From assembly GCA_030065125.1 (NCBI GenBank), contig JASJDM010000078.1:1-34149 (forward strand): DNA of 34,149 nt, given 5' to 3'. Each line of letters opens with the position of its first letter. The first letter of the stretch is position 1. Of the stretch, positions 1 through 9,099 are shown piece after piece. The position numbers and the translations under genes were made by a program. Origin of the DNA: Lysobacterales bacterium (lineage in GTDB: Bacteria > Pseudomonadota > Gammaproteobacteria > Xanthomonadales > SZUA-38). A model generated the notes under the pieces. It saw only the letters and a program-made list of their open reading frames with translations. It had not been told where the DNA came from and did not search any database.

Positions 1-255
1 GGCCGCTAGGAAACGGCCGCTGGCGCGGCCTGGGGAACGCGCTTCGCGCTGGGCCCCTTCGTTGGAATCAAACGAACCCCAACGGGGATACGTCTTTAAC
101 GGGAAAACATTGCTCAACCTTGGCGAAAAGCGACGGAGCGTTATCCCAGCGCGCGAAGCGCGCGTTCCCCAGGCCGCGAAGCGGCCGTTTCCCAGCTCGC
201 CTAGCGAGCGTTCCCCAGCGCCCAGAGGGCGCGTTCCCCCGCTTGCTCTGCAAGC
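1..255. repeat. Hairpin array 1, two opposed arms (left end cut by window)
   Basis: The right arm has five 15-nt hairpins at an exact 23-nt period: 149-163, 172-186, 195-209, 218-232 and 241-255. Each is a perfect 6-bp stem with a 3-nt loop (GAA, GAA, CTA, AGA, TCT). They are joined by 8-nt linkers GTTCCCCA, GTTTCCCA, GTTCCCCA and GTTCCCCC. Stem sequences differ completely (GCGCGC, GGCCGC, GCTCGC, GCGCCC, GCTTGC) yet all pair. The left arm (1-53) has the linkers in reverse complement (TAGGAAAC at 7-14, TGGGGAAC at 31-38) and hairpins at 15-30 (GGCCGC, loop TGGC) and 39-49 (GCGC, loop TTC). The centre (54-148) is unique apart from an inverted repeat TTCGTT-N7-AACGAA at 58-76. The array lies downstream of the minus-strand gene at 357-635. 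I know no named repeat family of this design; function is unknown. Confidence 0.9.
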
Positions 256-258
256 GCC

Positions 259-285
259 AAAAAAAGAGCCCACGGGCGTGGGCTC
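259..285 (-). terminator. Intrinsic terminator of the minus-strand gene at 357-635
   Basis: Read on the minus strand, an 8-bp stem GAGCCCAC with a 4-nt loop is followed directly by seven T residues (the A run at 259-265 on the plus strand). It lies about 70 nt beyond the stop codon of the small gene at 357-635. It separates that gene from hairpin array 1. Stretch 286-356 holds nothing else recognisable. Confidence 0.8.
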
Positions 286-356
286 ATAAGGGACGGAACA
301 GCGGTAAGGACTGTGTGGGAGTGTGACAGCCCCGGCTGATGTGGCGTCAGCCGGGA

Positions 357-635
357 CTAAGCCGCCGCGCGGGGGAGTGTCGCGGCGCCACTGGCCATTC
401 CGTCCACTGGAAAAATCGTCATCTGCTGGAGGGGACTGTCGTCCTCCGGGCGCTGCTGGCTGGCCTGTTGTCGGGCCATGTTACGCAGCTGGCGCCGGGT
501 TCGCGGGGATACCACCTCGAAGAAGCTGCCATCACTGAACTGGAACATCACGACTTCTTCCCGCCCGCCGGGGCCCGGCCGGGCAATGATGCCGGTGATG
601 GTCTTGCCGATGATGGACTGTGCTTTGCCTGTCAT
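357..635 (-). CDS. Small conserved-looking protein of unknown function, 92 aa
   Basis: I do not recognise this protein. The start at 635 is chosen because AAGGAG lies 8 nt upstream of the ATG; the open frame extends further 5' but that part is Arg/Pro-rich and has no good start. The first half reads as a small beta-rich fold, with hydrophobic residues alternating in IGKTITGIIARPG and VVMFQFSDGSFFEVVSP. The second half has a basic stretch (RTRRQLRNMARQQ) and a low-complexity Ala/Pro tail, suggesting a small soluble cytoplasmic protein. There is no signal peptide or membrane segment. It stands alone, with an intrinsic terminator about 70 nt downstream. An imperfectly placed inverted repeat TTTCTCA-N5-TGAGAAA (678-696) lies upstream and could be an operator. 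Coding status is supported by the ribosome binding site and terminator. Confidence 0.65.
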   Translation of the reverse strand: MTGKAQSIIGKTITGIIARPGPGGREEVVMFQFSDGSFFEVVSPRTRRQLRNMARQQASQQRPEDDSPLQQMTIFPVDGMASGAATLPRAAA

Positions 636-919
636 TGCTGGTCTCCTTGCGACTTGGAGGGCATTAAAACAGGCCGGTTTCTCAAAACCTGAGAAAGATT
701 GAAATGGCACTGTCGGGCGTCCTGAGGTGACTCGCTTCGTTGGTTCTATACCCTTCGCTGGAGCTCTTGGCACAAGGATGTGCCAACGGCCGGAGGCCGT
801 AAGCGAAGCAAAACCGCGTTTTTGCGCAGCGCCCGCGAGTCTGCTGCCCGATCGGCACAGCCAGTGAGGGAATCCTGCGTCTCTAATGCTCTCTTCGGAT
901 GTTCCATCTTGCGGATAAA
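636..919. other. Intergenic region with short inverted repeats
   Basis: This spacer lies between the small gene (start 635) and the DMT transporter (stop 920), both on the minus strand. It holds TTTCTCA-N5-TGAGAAA at 678-696, a solitary 15-nt hairpin ACGGCC-GGA-GGCCGT at 786-800, and GCAAAA-N6-TTTTGC at 808-825. The last two could help end transcription of the DMT gene, but no T run follows either. No further gene is evident. Confidence 0.4.
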
Positions 920-1789
920 CTAACTCCTCCGCAGGATGGCAAAATTGCCGGCCAGCACCAGCGCCATCCCCAGCAGCAGGTTCAGGTTGACCTCCAGGCC
1001 CTCGAACAGCACCGACAGCACTACGGCCACCACGGGGAACATGACGTTGGCGTAGCCGGCCTTGTGGGCGCCGATGCGTCCCAGCAGGGTGAGGTAGCAG
1101 CCAAATCCGATGACCGTTCCGAAGAGGGCCAGGTACATCAGCGACGTCACGTATTGAAAAGACGGATCAAACTGCCATTCGCTACCGCTGACCAGCGCCC
1201 ACAGCAGGTACAGGCCGGTGCCGTAACACATGCCCCAGGCGTTGGAGGAGATGACCGGCAGCTGCCGGGACTGGGCCCGCTGGGAGACCATGTTGCCCAC
1301 CGAGGCCGACAGCGCGCCGGAGAACGAAATGATCGCGCCGATCACCGTCTCGTCGCTCAGCGACAATGATTCCACCTGGGGCCACAGAACGATGACGATG
1401 CCGGCTGTGCCCGCCAGTGCGCCCAGGTACACCAGTCCGCTGGAGCGAACTCCGAAAAGCAGCCGGGTGAAAAGGATGTTGAGCCAGACGATGGTGGCAA
1501 AAACCAGCGCATTCAGGGCCGAGGGAATGTAAAACTGGGCCCAGTACGCGCCCAGGTAGTTGAGCCCGAACATGAACAGGCCCATGCCGAAAAAAGACAG
1601 ATGTGCACCCGGGCCAAATCGCAGCTGGCGGCCGGTCCACCAGCAGAACCCCATCAGCAGACCCGCAGCCAGGGCAAAGCGATAAACCAGGGATATCACA
1701 GGCGCCACCTGGCCCAGCTGGTAGTTTATGACCAGCCAGGTGGATCCCCAGATCAACACCGTGGCGGCATAGAGCAGGGTATTGTTCAC
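920..1789 (-). CDS. EamA/DMT-superfamily transporter
   Basis: A drug/metabolite transporter of the inner membrane, 289 aa from the GTG at 1789. Two EamA repeats give about ten hydrophobic helices, the first beginning at LLYAATVLIWGSTWLVIN. The motif IWGSTWLVI near the N terminus is typical of helix 1 in this family. The C-terminal repeat carries FGTVIGFGCYLTLLGRIG and AGYANVMFPVVAVVLSVLFE, the usual end-of-family signature. Substrate cannot be predicted. The frame stays open upstream to 1936, but that part overlaps the next gene and is Pro/Arg-rich, so the GTG just inside the gap is preferred; no clear ribosome binding site is visible. It lies 22 nt behind the Cys-rich gene at 1812-2282, so the two are probably co-transcribed. 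Confidence 0.85.
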   Translation of the reverse strand: MNNTLLYAATVLIWGSTWLVINYQLGQVAPVISLVYRFALAAGLLMGFCWWTGRQLRFGPGAHLSFFGMGLFMFGLNYLGAYWAQFYIPSALNALVFATIVWLNILFTRLLFGVRSSGLVYLGALAGTAGIVIVLWPQVESLSLSDETVIGAIISFSGALSASVGNMVSQRAQSRQLPVISSNAWGMCYGTGLYLLWALVSGSEWQFDPSFQYVTSLMYLALFGTVIGFGCYLTLLGRIGAHKAGYANVMFPVVAVVLSVLFEGLEVNLNLLLGMALVLAGNFAILRRS

Positions 1790-1811
1790 GGCACCAATGG
1801 AGCCCGGGGGT

Positions 1812-2282
1812 TCAGCCCGGGTTGTCTTCCCAGACGGGTGCGGCCGGACGGGTGGGGAAGCGCTCCAGGGCGCACTGGCCGGCCCGGCACACCGCTGGCG
1901 GTGGGTCGGACGCGCAGCCGGAGAGGCAGTAGGCACAGCGATCCTGGAAGGCCTCGTTCAGCGTCGAGATGGCCACATAAGCGGTGGACTGGATGGGTGT
2001 GGCACACCCGAAGGGGCAGCCCAGGCTGATGACTTCGCAGTCCGCGTCAGTGGTGCAGACCTGGGAACGGGCAATGGTCAGGCGGACGCTGCTTTCCATG
2101 TCCTGGCATTCCGCCGAGCGGACCGGAACCGTCATGAAAGAGTCCGGGGTCTCCTCCAGCGGCAGCACGCGCAGGCCCTCCTCGGTGAGCCGGTCGGCAA
2201 TCAGCTCCTTGGAGCCCCACATGATGACCGCGGTGATGACGATGGCGCCCAGGGCTGCCAGTGCAATGCGAAAGGCGATCAT
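1812..2282 (-). CDS. Membrane-anchored Cys-rich protein of unknown function
   Basis: A 156-aa protein with one N-terminal hydrophobic segment (about residues 3-22, FRIALAALGAIVITAVIMWG), which anchors it with the rest outside the membrane, or acts as an uncleaved signal. The exported part has about ten cysteines, including QVCTTDADCEVISLGCPFGC, RCAYCLSGC and CRAGQC. The pattern D-x-D-C-x-x-x-S-L-G-C-P-F-G-C is seen in small exported bacterial proteins of unknown function; the cysteines probably form disulfides in the periplasm. No enzyme motif is visible. It sits between an amidohydrolase upstream (32-nt gap) and a DMT transporter downstream on the same strand, likely one transcription unit. 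Product name must remain hypothetical. Confidence 0.75.
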   Translation of the reverse strand: MIAFRIALAALGAIVITAVIMWGSKELIADRLTEEGLRVLPLEETPDSFMTVPVRSAECQDMESSVRLTIARSQVCTTDADCEVISLGCPFGCATPIQSTAYVAISTLNEAFQDRCAYCLSGCASDPPPAVCRAGQCALERFPTRPAAPVWEDNPG

Positions 2283-2313
2283 CAGCGGGGGCCCCCGGGC
2301 ACGGACACGCGGC

Positions 2314-3882
2314 CTACTCGCTGGCCGAGGCTGCGCTGACGATATCGCGCACGTCTTTCAGCAGCGCCGGGGCGTCAAAGATGATGCCGTCCTTGATGGT
2401 GTAGCGGACGCCACCGGTGCGCACCACCTGATTATTGTCGTCCAGGCGGAAGTGCCCGGTGCCATACAGCACTTTCAGGTTGGCCAGGGGGTTTTCCCCC
2501 ACGATGACCAGGTCAGCCAGCTTGCCCACTTCCACCGACCCGATCTCATCATCCAGACCCAGTGCTTCCGCGCCCAGCAGGGTAGCCGAGCGGATCACCT
2601 CCAGGGGGTGGAATCCGGCCTCCTGCAGCAGTTCCAATTCGCGGATATAGCCAAAGCCATAGACTTTGTAGATGAAACCGGAATCCGAGCCCACGGTGAC
2701 GCGGCCACCATGGTTCTTGTAATCGTTGATGAAAGTCATCCACTTGATGAAATTGTTGCGCCAGGCAATTTCGTCCGTGGTGGTCCAGTCAAACCAGTAG
2801 GACCCGTGGGCGGCCCGGCTGGGCTGGAAAAACTTCCATAGCCTGGGGTGGGTGTACTCATCGTGCCACTCGGCCCGGCGCTCCCGCATCAGGTCCCGGC
2901 TGGCTTCGTAGATGGTCAAAGTGGGGTCCAGGGTGAAGTCCAGGGCAATCAGTTCGTCCCGGACCTCGTTCCATTTGTCGGACCCCGGTTCTGCCGCCTG
3001 GGCCCACAGACGGCCGGCTTCGCCGAAACGGTGCTGTTCGTTGTTGTAGTTGTAGTCGGCCGGGTAGTCCTGGATGACGCGGTCGGTGAACAGGGCTTCC
3101 GGCAGCCCATACCAGTGCTCCATGCTGGTCAGGCCCATGCGCGCTGAGTCCAGCACGTTGACCCGGGTGACCGCCAGCTGGGCGTGGTGCATGGTGGTAC
3201 GCAGACCCTGCTGGCGCGCCTCGTCCAGTGCAGCCGCCATCACCTGGGGCGCCGCGCCGAAGAATTTGACCCCCTGGGCACCCTGGCGCTTGATCTTTTT
3301 GACCCACGCGCGGGCCTGACGCGGCGTGCTGACCGGTCCGTCTTCGCCCTGTCCGAAATAGGGATAAGCCTCGATACGGGGTGCGGTTATGGCATTGTCC
3401 TGGCTGCGCTGCCGGTGTTCCAGGCACCAGTCCAGGCCGTTGCCACAGGATGGATCCCGAACGGTAGTGATGCCATGGCCCATCCAAAGCTTGAACACGT
3501 ACTCAGCGTTGACGCCCTGGGCGGCGCCACCAATATGACCGTGCATGTCCACGAAACCCGGCAGAATATACATGCCGGCAGCGTCCAGCTCCCGGTCACC
3601 GTCGCGGGCCGCCGGCCGATTGTCCGGGTCAATGGGCAAACCGGGATAGCCGACGCTTTCGATGCGGGTAATGCGGTTCCCCTCGATGATGATGTCCACC
3701 GGCCCGATGGGCGGCGCGCCGGCACCTTCGATCAGGGTGCCCCCTCGAATGATCAGCCGCTGAAACGGGCCTTCACCCTCTGCGCGATCCGGCGCGGCGG
3801 GGATGGCGGCATGGCCCGCAGTTGAAATGAAGAACGCTGCCAGCAGCGCCAGCAGGAATGAAAGCGGCGATCGAAAGGGCAT
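2314..3882 (-). CDS. Secreted amidohydrolase-family metal-dependent hydrolase
   Basis: A 522-aa amidohydrolase of the imidazolonepropionase-like/dipeptidase branch. The ATG at 3882 has CGAGG upstream; an in-frame TTG at 3903 is a weaker alternative. Residues 1-26 form a Sec signal peptide ending in AGHA, so the enzyme acts outside the cytoplasm. Metal ligands are visible in order: H114-x-H116 (VDMHGHIGG), K206 as the likely carbamylated lysine (GVKFFGA), H232/H233 (MHHAQ), H256 (SMEHWYG) and D400 (VGSDSG). The C-terminal beta-strand signature EVGKLADLVIVGENPL is typical of the family. Substrate is not predictable; relatives cleave cyclic amides or dipeptides with hydrophobic or proline ends. 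It is the first gene of an apparent minus-strand unit with the Cys-rich protein and DMT transporter. The 61-nt palindrome at 3953-4013 lies upstream. Confidence 0.9.
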   Translation of the reverse strand: MPFRSPLSFLLALLAAFFISTAGHAAIPAAPDRAEGEGPFQRLIIRGGTLIEGAGAPPIGPVDIIIEGNRITRIESVGYPGLPIDPDNRPAARDGDRELDAAGMYILPGFVDMHGHIGGAAQGVNAEYVFKLWMGHGITTVRDPSCGNGLDWCLEHRQRSQDNAITAPRIEAYPYFGQGEDGPVSTPRQARAWVKKIKRQGAQGVKFFGAAPQVMAAALDEARQQGLRTTMHHAQLAVTRVNVLDSARMGLTSMEHWYGLPEALFTDRVIQDYPADYNYNNEQHRFGEAGRLWAQAAEPGSDKWNEVRDELIALDFTLDPTLTIYEASRDLMRERRAEWHDEYTHPRLWKFFQPSRAAHGSYWFDWTTTDEIAWRNNFIKWMTFINDYKNHGGRVTVGSDSGFIYKVYGFGYIRELELLQEAGFHPLEVIRSATLLGAEALGLDDEIGSVEVGKLADLVIVGENPLANLKVLYGTGHFRLDDNNQVVRTGGVRYTIKDGIIFDAPALLKDVRDIVSAASASE

Positions 3883-3952
3883 TACCGGGCCTCGGAGCAG
3901 CAAAGCTCACGATTATGCCGGTTGACTGTTAATCCGCAAGACCGGGATTAGT

Positions 3953-4013
3953 GGGGTCAGAGTAAAGGGACAGAGTAAATCCTGGATTTACTCTGTCCCT
4001 TTACTCTGACCCC
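3953..4013. repeat. 61-nt perfect palindrome (GGGGTCAGAGTAAA type)
   Basis: Positions 3953-3982 and 3984-4013 are exact reverse complements around a single T at 3983, giving a 30-bp perfect stem. The outer ends read GGGGTCAGAGTAAAGGGAC and its complement. Internally the element holds an 11-nt direct copy of its own start (CAGAGTAAA occurs twice per arm). From memory, palindromes beginning GGGGTCAGAGTAAA recur in many proteobacterial genomes and often accompany REP-associated (Y1/IS200-like) transposases; none is in this window, so this would be an orphan copy. It lies between two minus-strand genes (4037 end, 3882 start). CGGACTGTT is repeated directly just beside it (4013-4021 and 4028-4036). 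Confidence 0.9.
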
Positions 4014-4036
4014 GGACTGTTTGACCTCGGACTGTT

Positions 4037-4495
4037 CTAGTTACATTCCTCAGGCGGTTGCGGCGTGATGATCTCGCTGCCGTCGTCCAGGCGTTCAATC
4101 AGGTCGCAGGATCCATCAGCCCCGCGGCGGTAGTAGTACGGCGGTTTTTCCGCCGGTGCCGGCTGGCCCATGGGTTCTGCGGAGGGTGCCGGTTGGTAGA
4201 CCTCCCGGGTGGTCACCGGGCGTCGGTAGATTCGTCGCTCCACCACCACGGGGGCGGGACGGGTAGCGGCATGCAGAATTCCACCGAATACCAGTCCGGC
4301 CGCTATGGCGCCGTAGTAGTCCCGGTGGTGATGACGGTGGTAATACCCATGGTGACGGTAGTGACGATAGGGTCTGTAGTGATAGGGCCGATAATGGCCG
4401 TGCCCACCGTGGTAGCCGATGTGCCAGCTGCCTGCGGTTGCGGCCGGTACCGCGGTCAGTCCTGCGATCAGAACGATCAGTGCGAGCGATTTCAT
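4037..4495 (-). CDS. Exported His/Tyr-rich protein of unknown function
   Basis: A 152-aa protein with a Sec signal peptide (residues 1-21, MKSLALIVLIAGLTAVPAATA). The mature N terminus (about 22-60) is extremely rich in His, Tyr, Gly and Arg, with irregular HYRPY, HYRHH and HRHHH units. A short Ala/Gly hydrophobic stretch follows (AIAAGLVFGGILHAA), then a Pro-rich linker and a C-terminal GSCDLIERLDDGSEIITPQPPEEC segment. His-rich exported proteins can bind Ni, Zn or Cu ions, but no family can be assigned; glycine-zipper-like segments also occur in small envelope proteins. The ATG has AAAGGG 9 nt upstream. It is divergent from the zinc peptidase gene at 4679. The two genes share a 183-nt spacer in which I see no clear promoter. 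Confidence 0.8.
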   Translation of the reverse strand: MKSLALIVLIAGLTAVPAATAGSWHIGYHGGHGHYRPYHYRPYRHYRHHGYYHRHHHRDYYGAIAAGLVFGGILHAATRPAPVVVERRIYRRPVTTREVYQPAPSAEPMGQPAPAEKPPYYYRRGADGSCDLIERLDDGSEIITPQPPEECN

Positions 4496-4678
4496 GAGTC
4501 TGCCCTTTGGGTCTGTTTCAATATGTACATTAATCCCCGGCAGCTGAATCGACGCTGAACGCGTCGAGAAGCGGCGATCTTCTTTGAAAACCGTGCAAAA
4601 TTGTCACGGGTTGTGGCCAGGGCTTGGTGACACACCGCGGCTGGGTTAATTTTGAGGTTTTCGCCGGAGGATCGAGAT

Positions 4679-5542
4679 ATGCGCTGGAGAAAGGGGCGCC
4701 GCAGCACCAACATCGAGGATCGCCGCGGTCGGCGGGTGGCCGGAGGCGCCAAAATCAGCGGCGGTGTCATCATCATCGCGCTGATCCTGTCGTTTATCAC
4801 GGGGCAGAACCCACTGACCCTGCTGCAGCAGATGGGCGGCGTGGGGCAGGTATCCCAGGCACCATCAGGGTCTCCGGTCCAGCGTTCGGCGGCAGACCAG
4901 GAAAAGGCGGACTTCGTCGCCGCCGTGCTGGGCTATACCGAAGACGTCTGGGGAGAGCTTTTCGCCAGCGCTGGGCAGCAGTACAAAGAGCCCGGGCTGG
5001 TGCTGTTCGACCAGGCCGTGGAGTCCGCCTGCGGCCTGAACAGCGCGGCGGTGGGGCCGTTCTACTGCCCGGGGGACCACAAGGTGTACCTGGAGCTTGG
5101 CTTTTTCCAGCAGCTGGCGCGCATGGGTGCGCCCGGAGAGTTCGCCCAGGCCTACGTAATCGGCCACGAGGTGGGGCATCACATCCAGAATATCACCGGC
5201 ATCGAGCCCCGGGTACGACAACTGCGGCGGTCTGCCGGCACTACCCAGGGTAACCAGCTGTCGGTGCTGATGGAACTCCAGGCCGACTGCCTTGCCGGAG
5301 TGTGGGCCCACCATGCCAACCGTCGCGACCGGATCCTGGAGCCCGGCGACGTGGAAGAGGGCCTGCAGGCAGCCGCGTCCATCGGCGACGACCGGCTGAT
5401 GGCCGGTTCCGGCAAAGTGGTGCGACCGGAGTCCTTCACCCACGGTTCCTCGGCTCAGCGGGTGGAGTGGCTGAAGCGAGGGCTGCGAACCGGAGATTTT
5501 GATGCTTGTGATACGTTTGGCGAGGCTGGGGTGAGGTTGTAG
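4679..5542 (+). CDS. ypfJ: YpfJ-family neutral zinc metallopeptidase
   Basis: A 287-aa membrane-anchored protein of the putative neutral zinc metallopeptidase family (Zn_peptidase, YpfJ/KPN_02809). The ATG at 4679 has GGAGG 8 nt upstream. It begins with a very basic cytoplasmic stretch (MRWRKGRRSTNIEDRRGRR), the hallmark of the family, then one transmembrane helix (about 27-41, ISGGVIIIALILSFI). The catalytic zinc site is H163-E-V-G-H167 with a second His at 168, and E199 in LMELQADCLAG is the probable third ligand. The protein ends with GSSAQRVEWLKRGLRTGD, also conserved. The peptidase domain faces the periplasm by topology. Its natural substrate is not known. It is probably a single-gene unit; mscL starts 175 nt downstream. 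Confidence 0.93.
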   Translation: MRWRKGRRSTNIEDRRGRRVAGGAKISGGVIIIALILSFITGQNPLTLLQQMGGVGQVSQAPSGSPVQRSAADQEKADFVAAVLGYTEDVWGELFASAGQQYKEPGLVLFDQAVESACGLNSAAVGPFYCPGDHKVYLELGFFQQLARMGAPGEFAQAYVIGHEVGHHIQNITGIEPRVRQLRRSAGTTQGNQLSVLMELQADCLAGVWAHHANRRDRILEPGDVEEGLQAAASIGDDRLMAGSGKVVRPESFTHGSSAQRVEWLKRGLRTGDFDACDTFGEAGVRL

Positions 5543-5717
5543 AGGCGAACTGGATTGTTAACCACTGTGCATCGGAGTTGCTCAGGACCGTGCCGACGCG
5601 CATGATGGCCGGCGGTTGAGCGGGAAAACCCATTGCTGGGCATGGGAGCAGCAATGTGGGCTCAGCCGGCATTCATAACCGGTCCCCAGGCCGGATAGAG
5701 CGAGGGAGACATCTCAA
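5543..5717 (+). promoter_or_regulatory. Spacer ypfJ-mscL with a CATTGCTG hairpin
   Basis: The 175-nt spacer has an inverted repeat CATTGCTG (5632-5639) and CAGCAATG (5650-5657), extendable with CCC/GGG on the outside. It may end ypfJ transcription or lie in the mscL leader, but no T run follows. The mscL ribosome binding site GAGGGA is at 5701-5706. No gene is seen here. Confidence 0.4.
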
Positions 5718-6128
5718 ATGTCGTTAATGACGGAGTTCAAAGAGTTTGCGCTGCGCGGCAACGTGGTGGACATGGCGGTGGGCATCATCATTGGTGCCGC
5801 CTTTGGCAAAATCGTTTCTTCACTGGTGAAGGACGTCATCATGCCGCCCATCGGGGTGCTGGTGGGCGGGGTGGATTTCACCAACCTGGCCATTATCATC
5901 CAGGAAGCCACCGAGGAAGCCGAGGCAGTGGTGATCAAGTATGGCCAGTTCATACAGACCATCATTGATTTTGTCATCGTTGCCCTGGCGATTTTTGTCG
6001 CGGTCAAGGTGATGAACAGGCTCAAGCGGGAAAAAGAAGAAGAGCCGGCCGAACCTGAGGCGCCGCCCGAGCCCAGTGACGAAGTGAAGCTGCTCACGGA
6101 AATCCGGGACGCTTTGCAGAACCGCTGA
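5718..6128 (+). CDS. mscL: Large-conductance mechanosensitive channel MscL
   Basis: A 136-aa homopentameric inner membrane channel that opens under high membrane tension and lets solutes out during hypo-osmotic shock. The N-terminal amphipathic helix (MSLMTEFKEFALRGNVVDMA) leads into TM1 (about 15-45), which contains the conserved pore motif AVGIIIGAAFGKIVSSLVKDVIMPPIG. A short periplasmic loop (VDFTNLAIII) precedes TM2 (about 74-98, IIDFVIVALAIFVAVKVMNRL). The cytoplasmic tail has an acidic, Pro/Glu-rich stretch and the usual closing helix ELLTEIRDALQ-like (KLLTEIRDALQNR). Length and order match the family exactly. It is monocistronic, converging on idi. Confidence 0.98.
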   Translation: MSLMTEFKEFALRGNVVDMAVGIIIGAAFGKIVSSLVKDVIMPPIGVLVGGVDFTNLAIIIQEATEEAEAVVIKYGQFIQTIIDFVIVALAIFVAVKVMNRLKREKEEEPAEPEAPPEPSDEVKLLTEIRDALQNR

Positions 6129-6183
6129 GGTTCAACCCGGCGGGCGCCACCTCGGTGCCCGTCAGCCCGACCCCGGGCTCTGT

Positions 6184-6203
6184 CCAGCACAGGGACGTGC
6201 TGG
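6184..6203. terminator. Hairpin between convergent mscL and idi
   Basis: A perfect 7-bp stem CCAGCAC with loop AGGGAC lies in the 94-nt space where mscL (plus) and idi (minus) converge, so it may stop transcription from both sides. A second, imperfect GC hairpin lies at about 6138-6160. Neither is followed by a clean T run, so this is a candidate only. Confidence 0.45.
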
Positions 6204-6222
6204 CATCTGTTTCGGCAGCGGA

Positions 6223-6804
6223 CTAAATCTCGCAGCCCAGCTGCCGAAGCTGATCGCTGTACTCCAACTTCAGGCGCTGCCACTCCATTTTGAACCAGGG
6301 CGTGAAGCGATCCGGCCGGTCGGCCATTTCCGCATCCAGCTCCGACGCACCCACATAGCGCCAGGCGGCAATTTCGGTAGCGTTGGCCTGTACCGGGTCG
6401 GTGCTGCGGCCGACAAATACCGAGCAGAGCTCGTGTTCTGAGCCCAGCTCACCATAGCGGGCCTGGTATTCAAACTTGTACAGGAACTGAAACTGGCCAC
6501 CCATGCCCAGCTCCTGCTGCAGGCGACGTTCCGTTGCGATCTCGATGCTTTCGCCGCGGCGCGGATGGCTGCAGCAGCTGTTGGACCAGAACAGCGGCCA
6601 CAGCCGCTTGTGTTCGCTGCGCTGCTGCAGCAGCAGCTGGCCGGAATCGTTGAACAGGAACAACGAAAAGGCCCGGTGAAGAATGCCGTCGCCGTCGTGG
6701 CATTCGCCCTTGCTGGCGAATCCCGTGGGCTCGTCGTTGGCGTTAACCAGGATCAGTGATTCAGATTCGTCGGAAACCACCGTGGCGGTTGCCGCGAATC
6801 CCAT
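6223..6804 (-). CDS. idi: Isopentenyl-diphosphate delta-isomerase, type I
   Basis: A 193-aa Nudix-fold enzyme that interconverts IPP and DMAPP, the last step of the mevalonate route. The catalytic Cys is C78 in NSCCSHP (equivalent to E. coli C67), and the metal/catalytic Glu is E126 in EHELCSVF. H43 (ILHRAF) is a metal ligand, and WPLFW before the active-site Cys is typical of the family. ATG 6804 is preferred because GGAG lies 8 nt upstream; a TTG at 6828 would overlap the upstream gene. It follows the HMG-CoA reductase/mevalonate kinase fusion by 17 nt and is the last gene of the operon. Bacterial mevalonate clusters commonly carry the unrelated type II flavoprotein isomerase instead, so a type I enzyme here is notable. 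Confidence 0.96.
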   Translation of the reverse strand: MGFAATATVVSDESESLILVNANDEPTGFASKGECHDGDGILHRAFSLFLFNDSGQLLLQQRSEHKRLWPLFWSNSCCSHPRRGESIEIATERRLQQELGMGGQFQFLYKFEYQARYGELGSEHELCSVFVGRSTDPVQANATEIAAWRYVGASELDAEMADRPDRFTPWFKMEWQRLKLEYSDQLRQLGCEI

Positions 6805-6820
6805 GGCCTGGGCTCCGAGG

Positions 6821-9079
<2,259 letters not shown>

Positions 9080-9099
9080 CGTTATCAGTCCTGTGGGGC

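Noticed and set aside
149..255. CRISPR-like array: regular 23-nt spacing
   Set aside because: The parts that repeat are the 8-nt linkers, far too short for CRISPR repeats, and the variable parts are themselves palindromes. There is no cas gene and no leader.
1..255. Integron attC sites or gene cassettes
   Set aside because: There are no R/L box pairs, no cassette open frames between hairpins and no integrase; the hairpins are directly adjacent.
786..800. Solitary 15-nt hairpin as a third member of the array family
   Set aside because: It has the 6-3-6 shape but no GTTCCCCA-type linker on either side, so membership cannot be supported.
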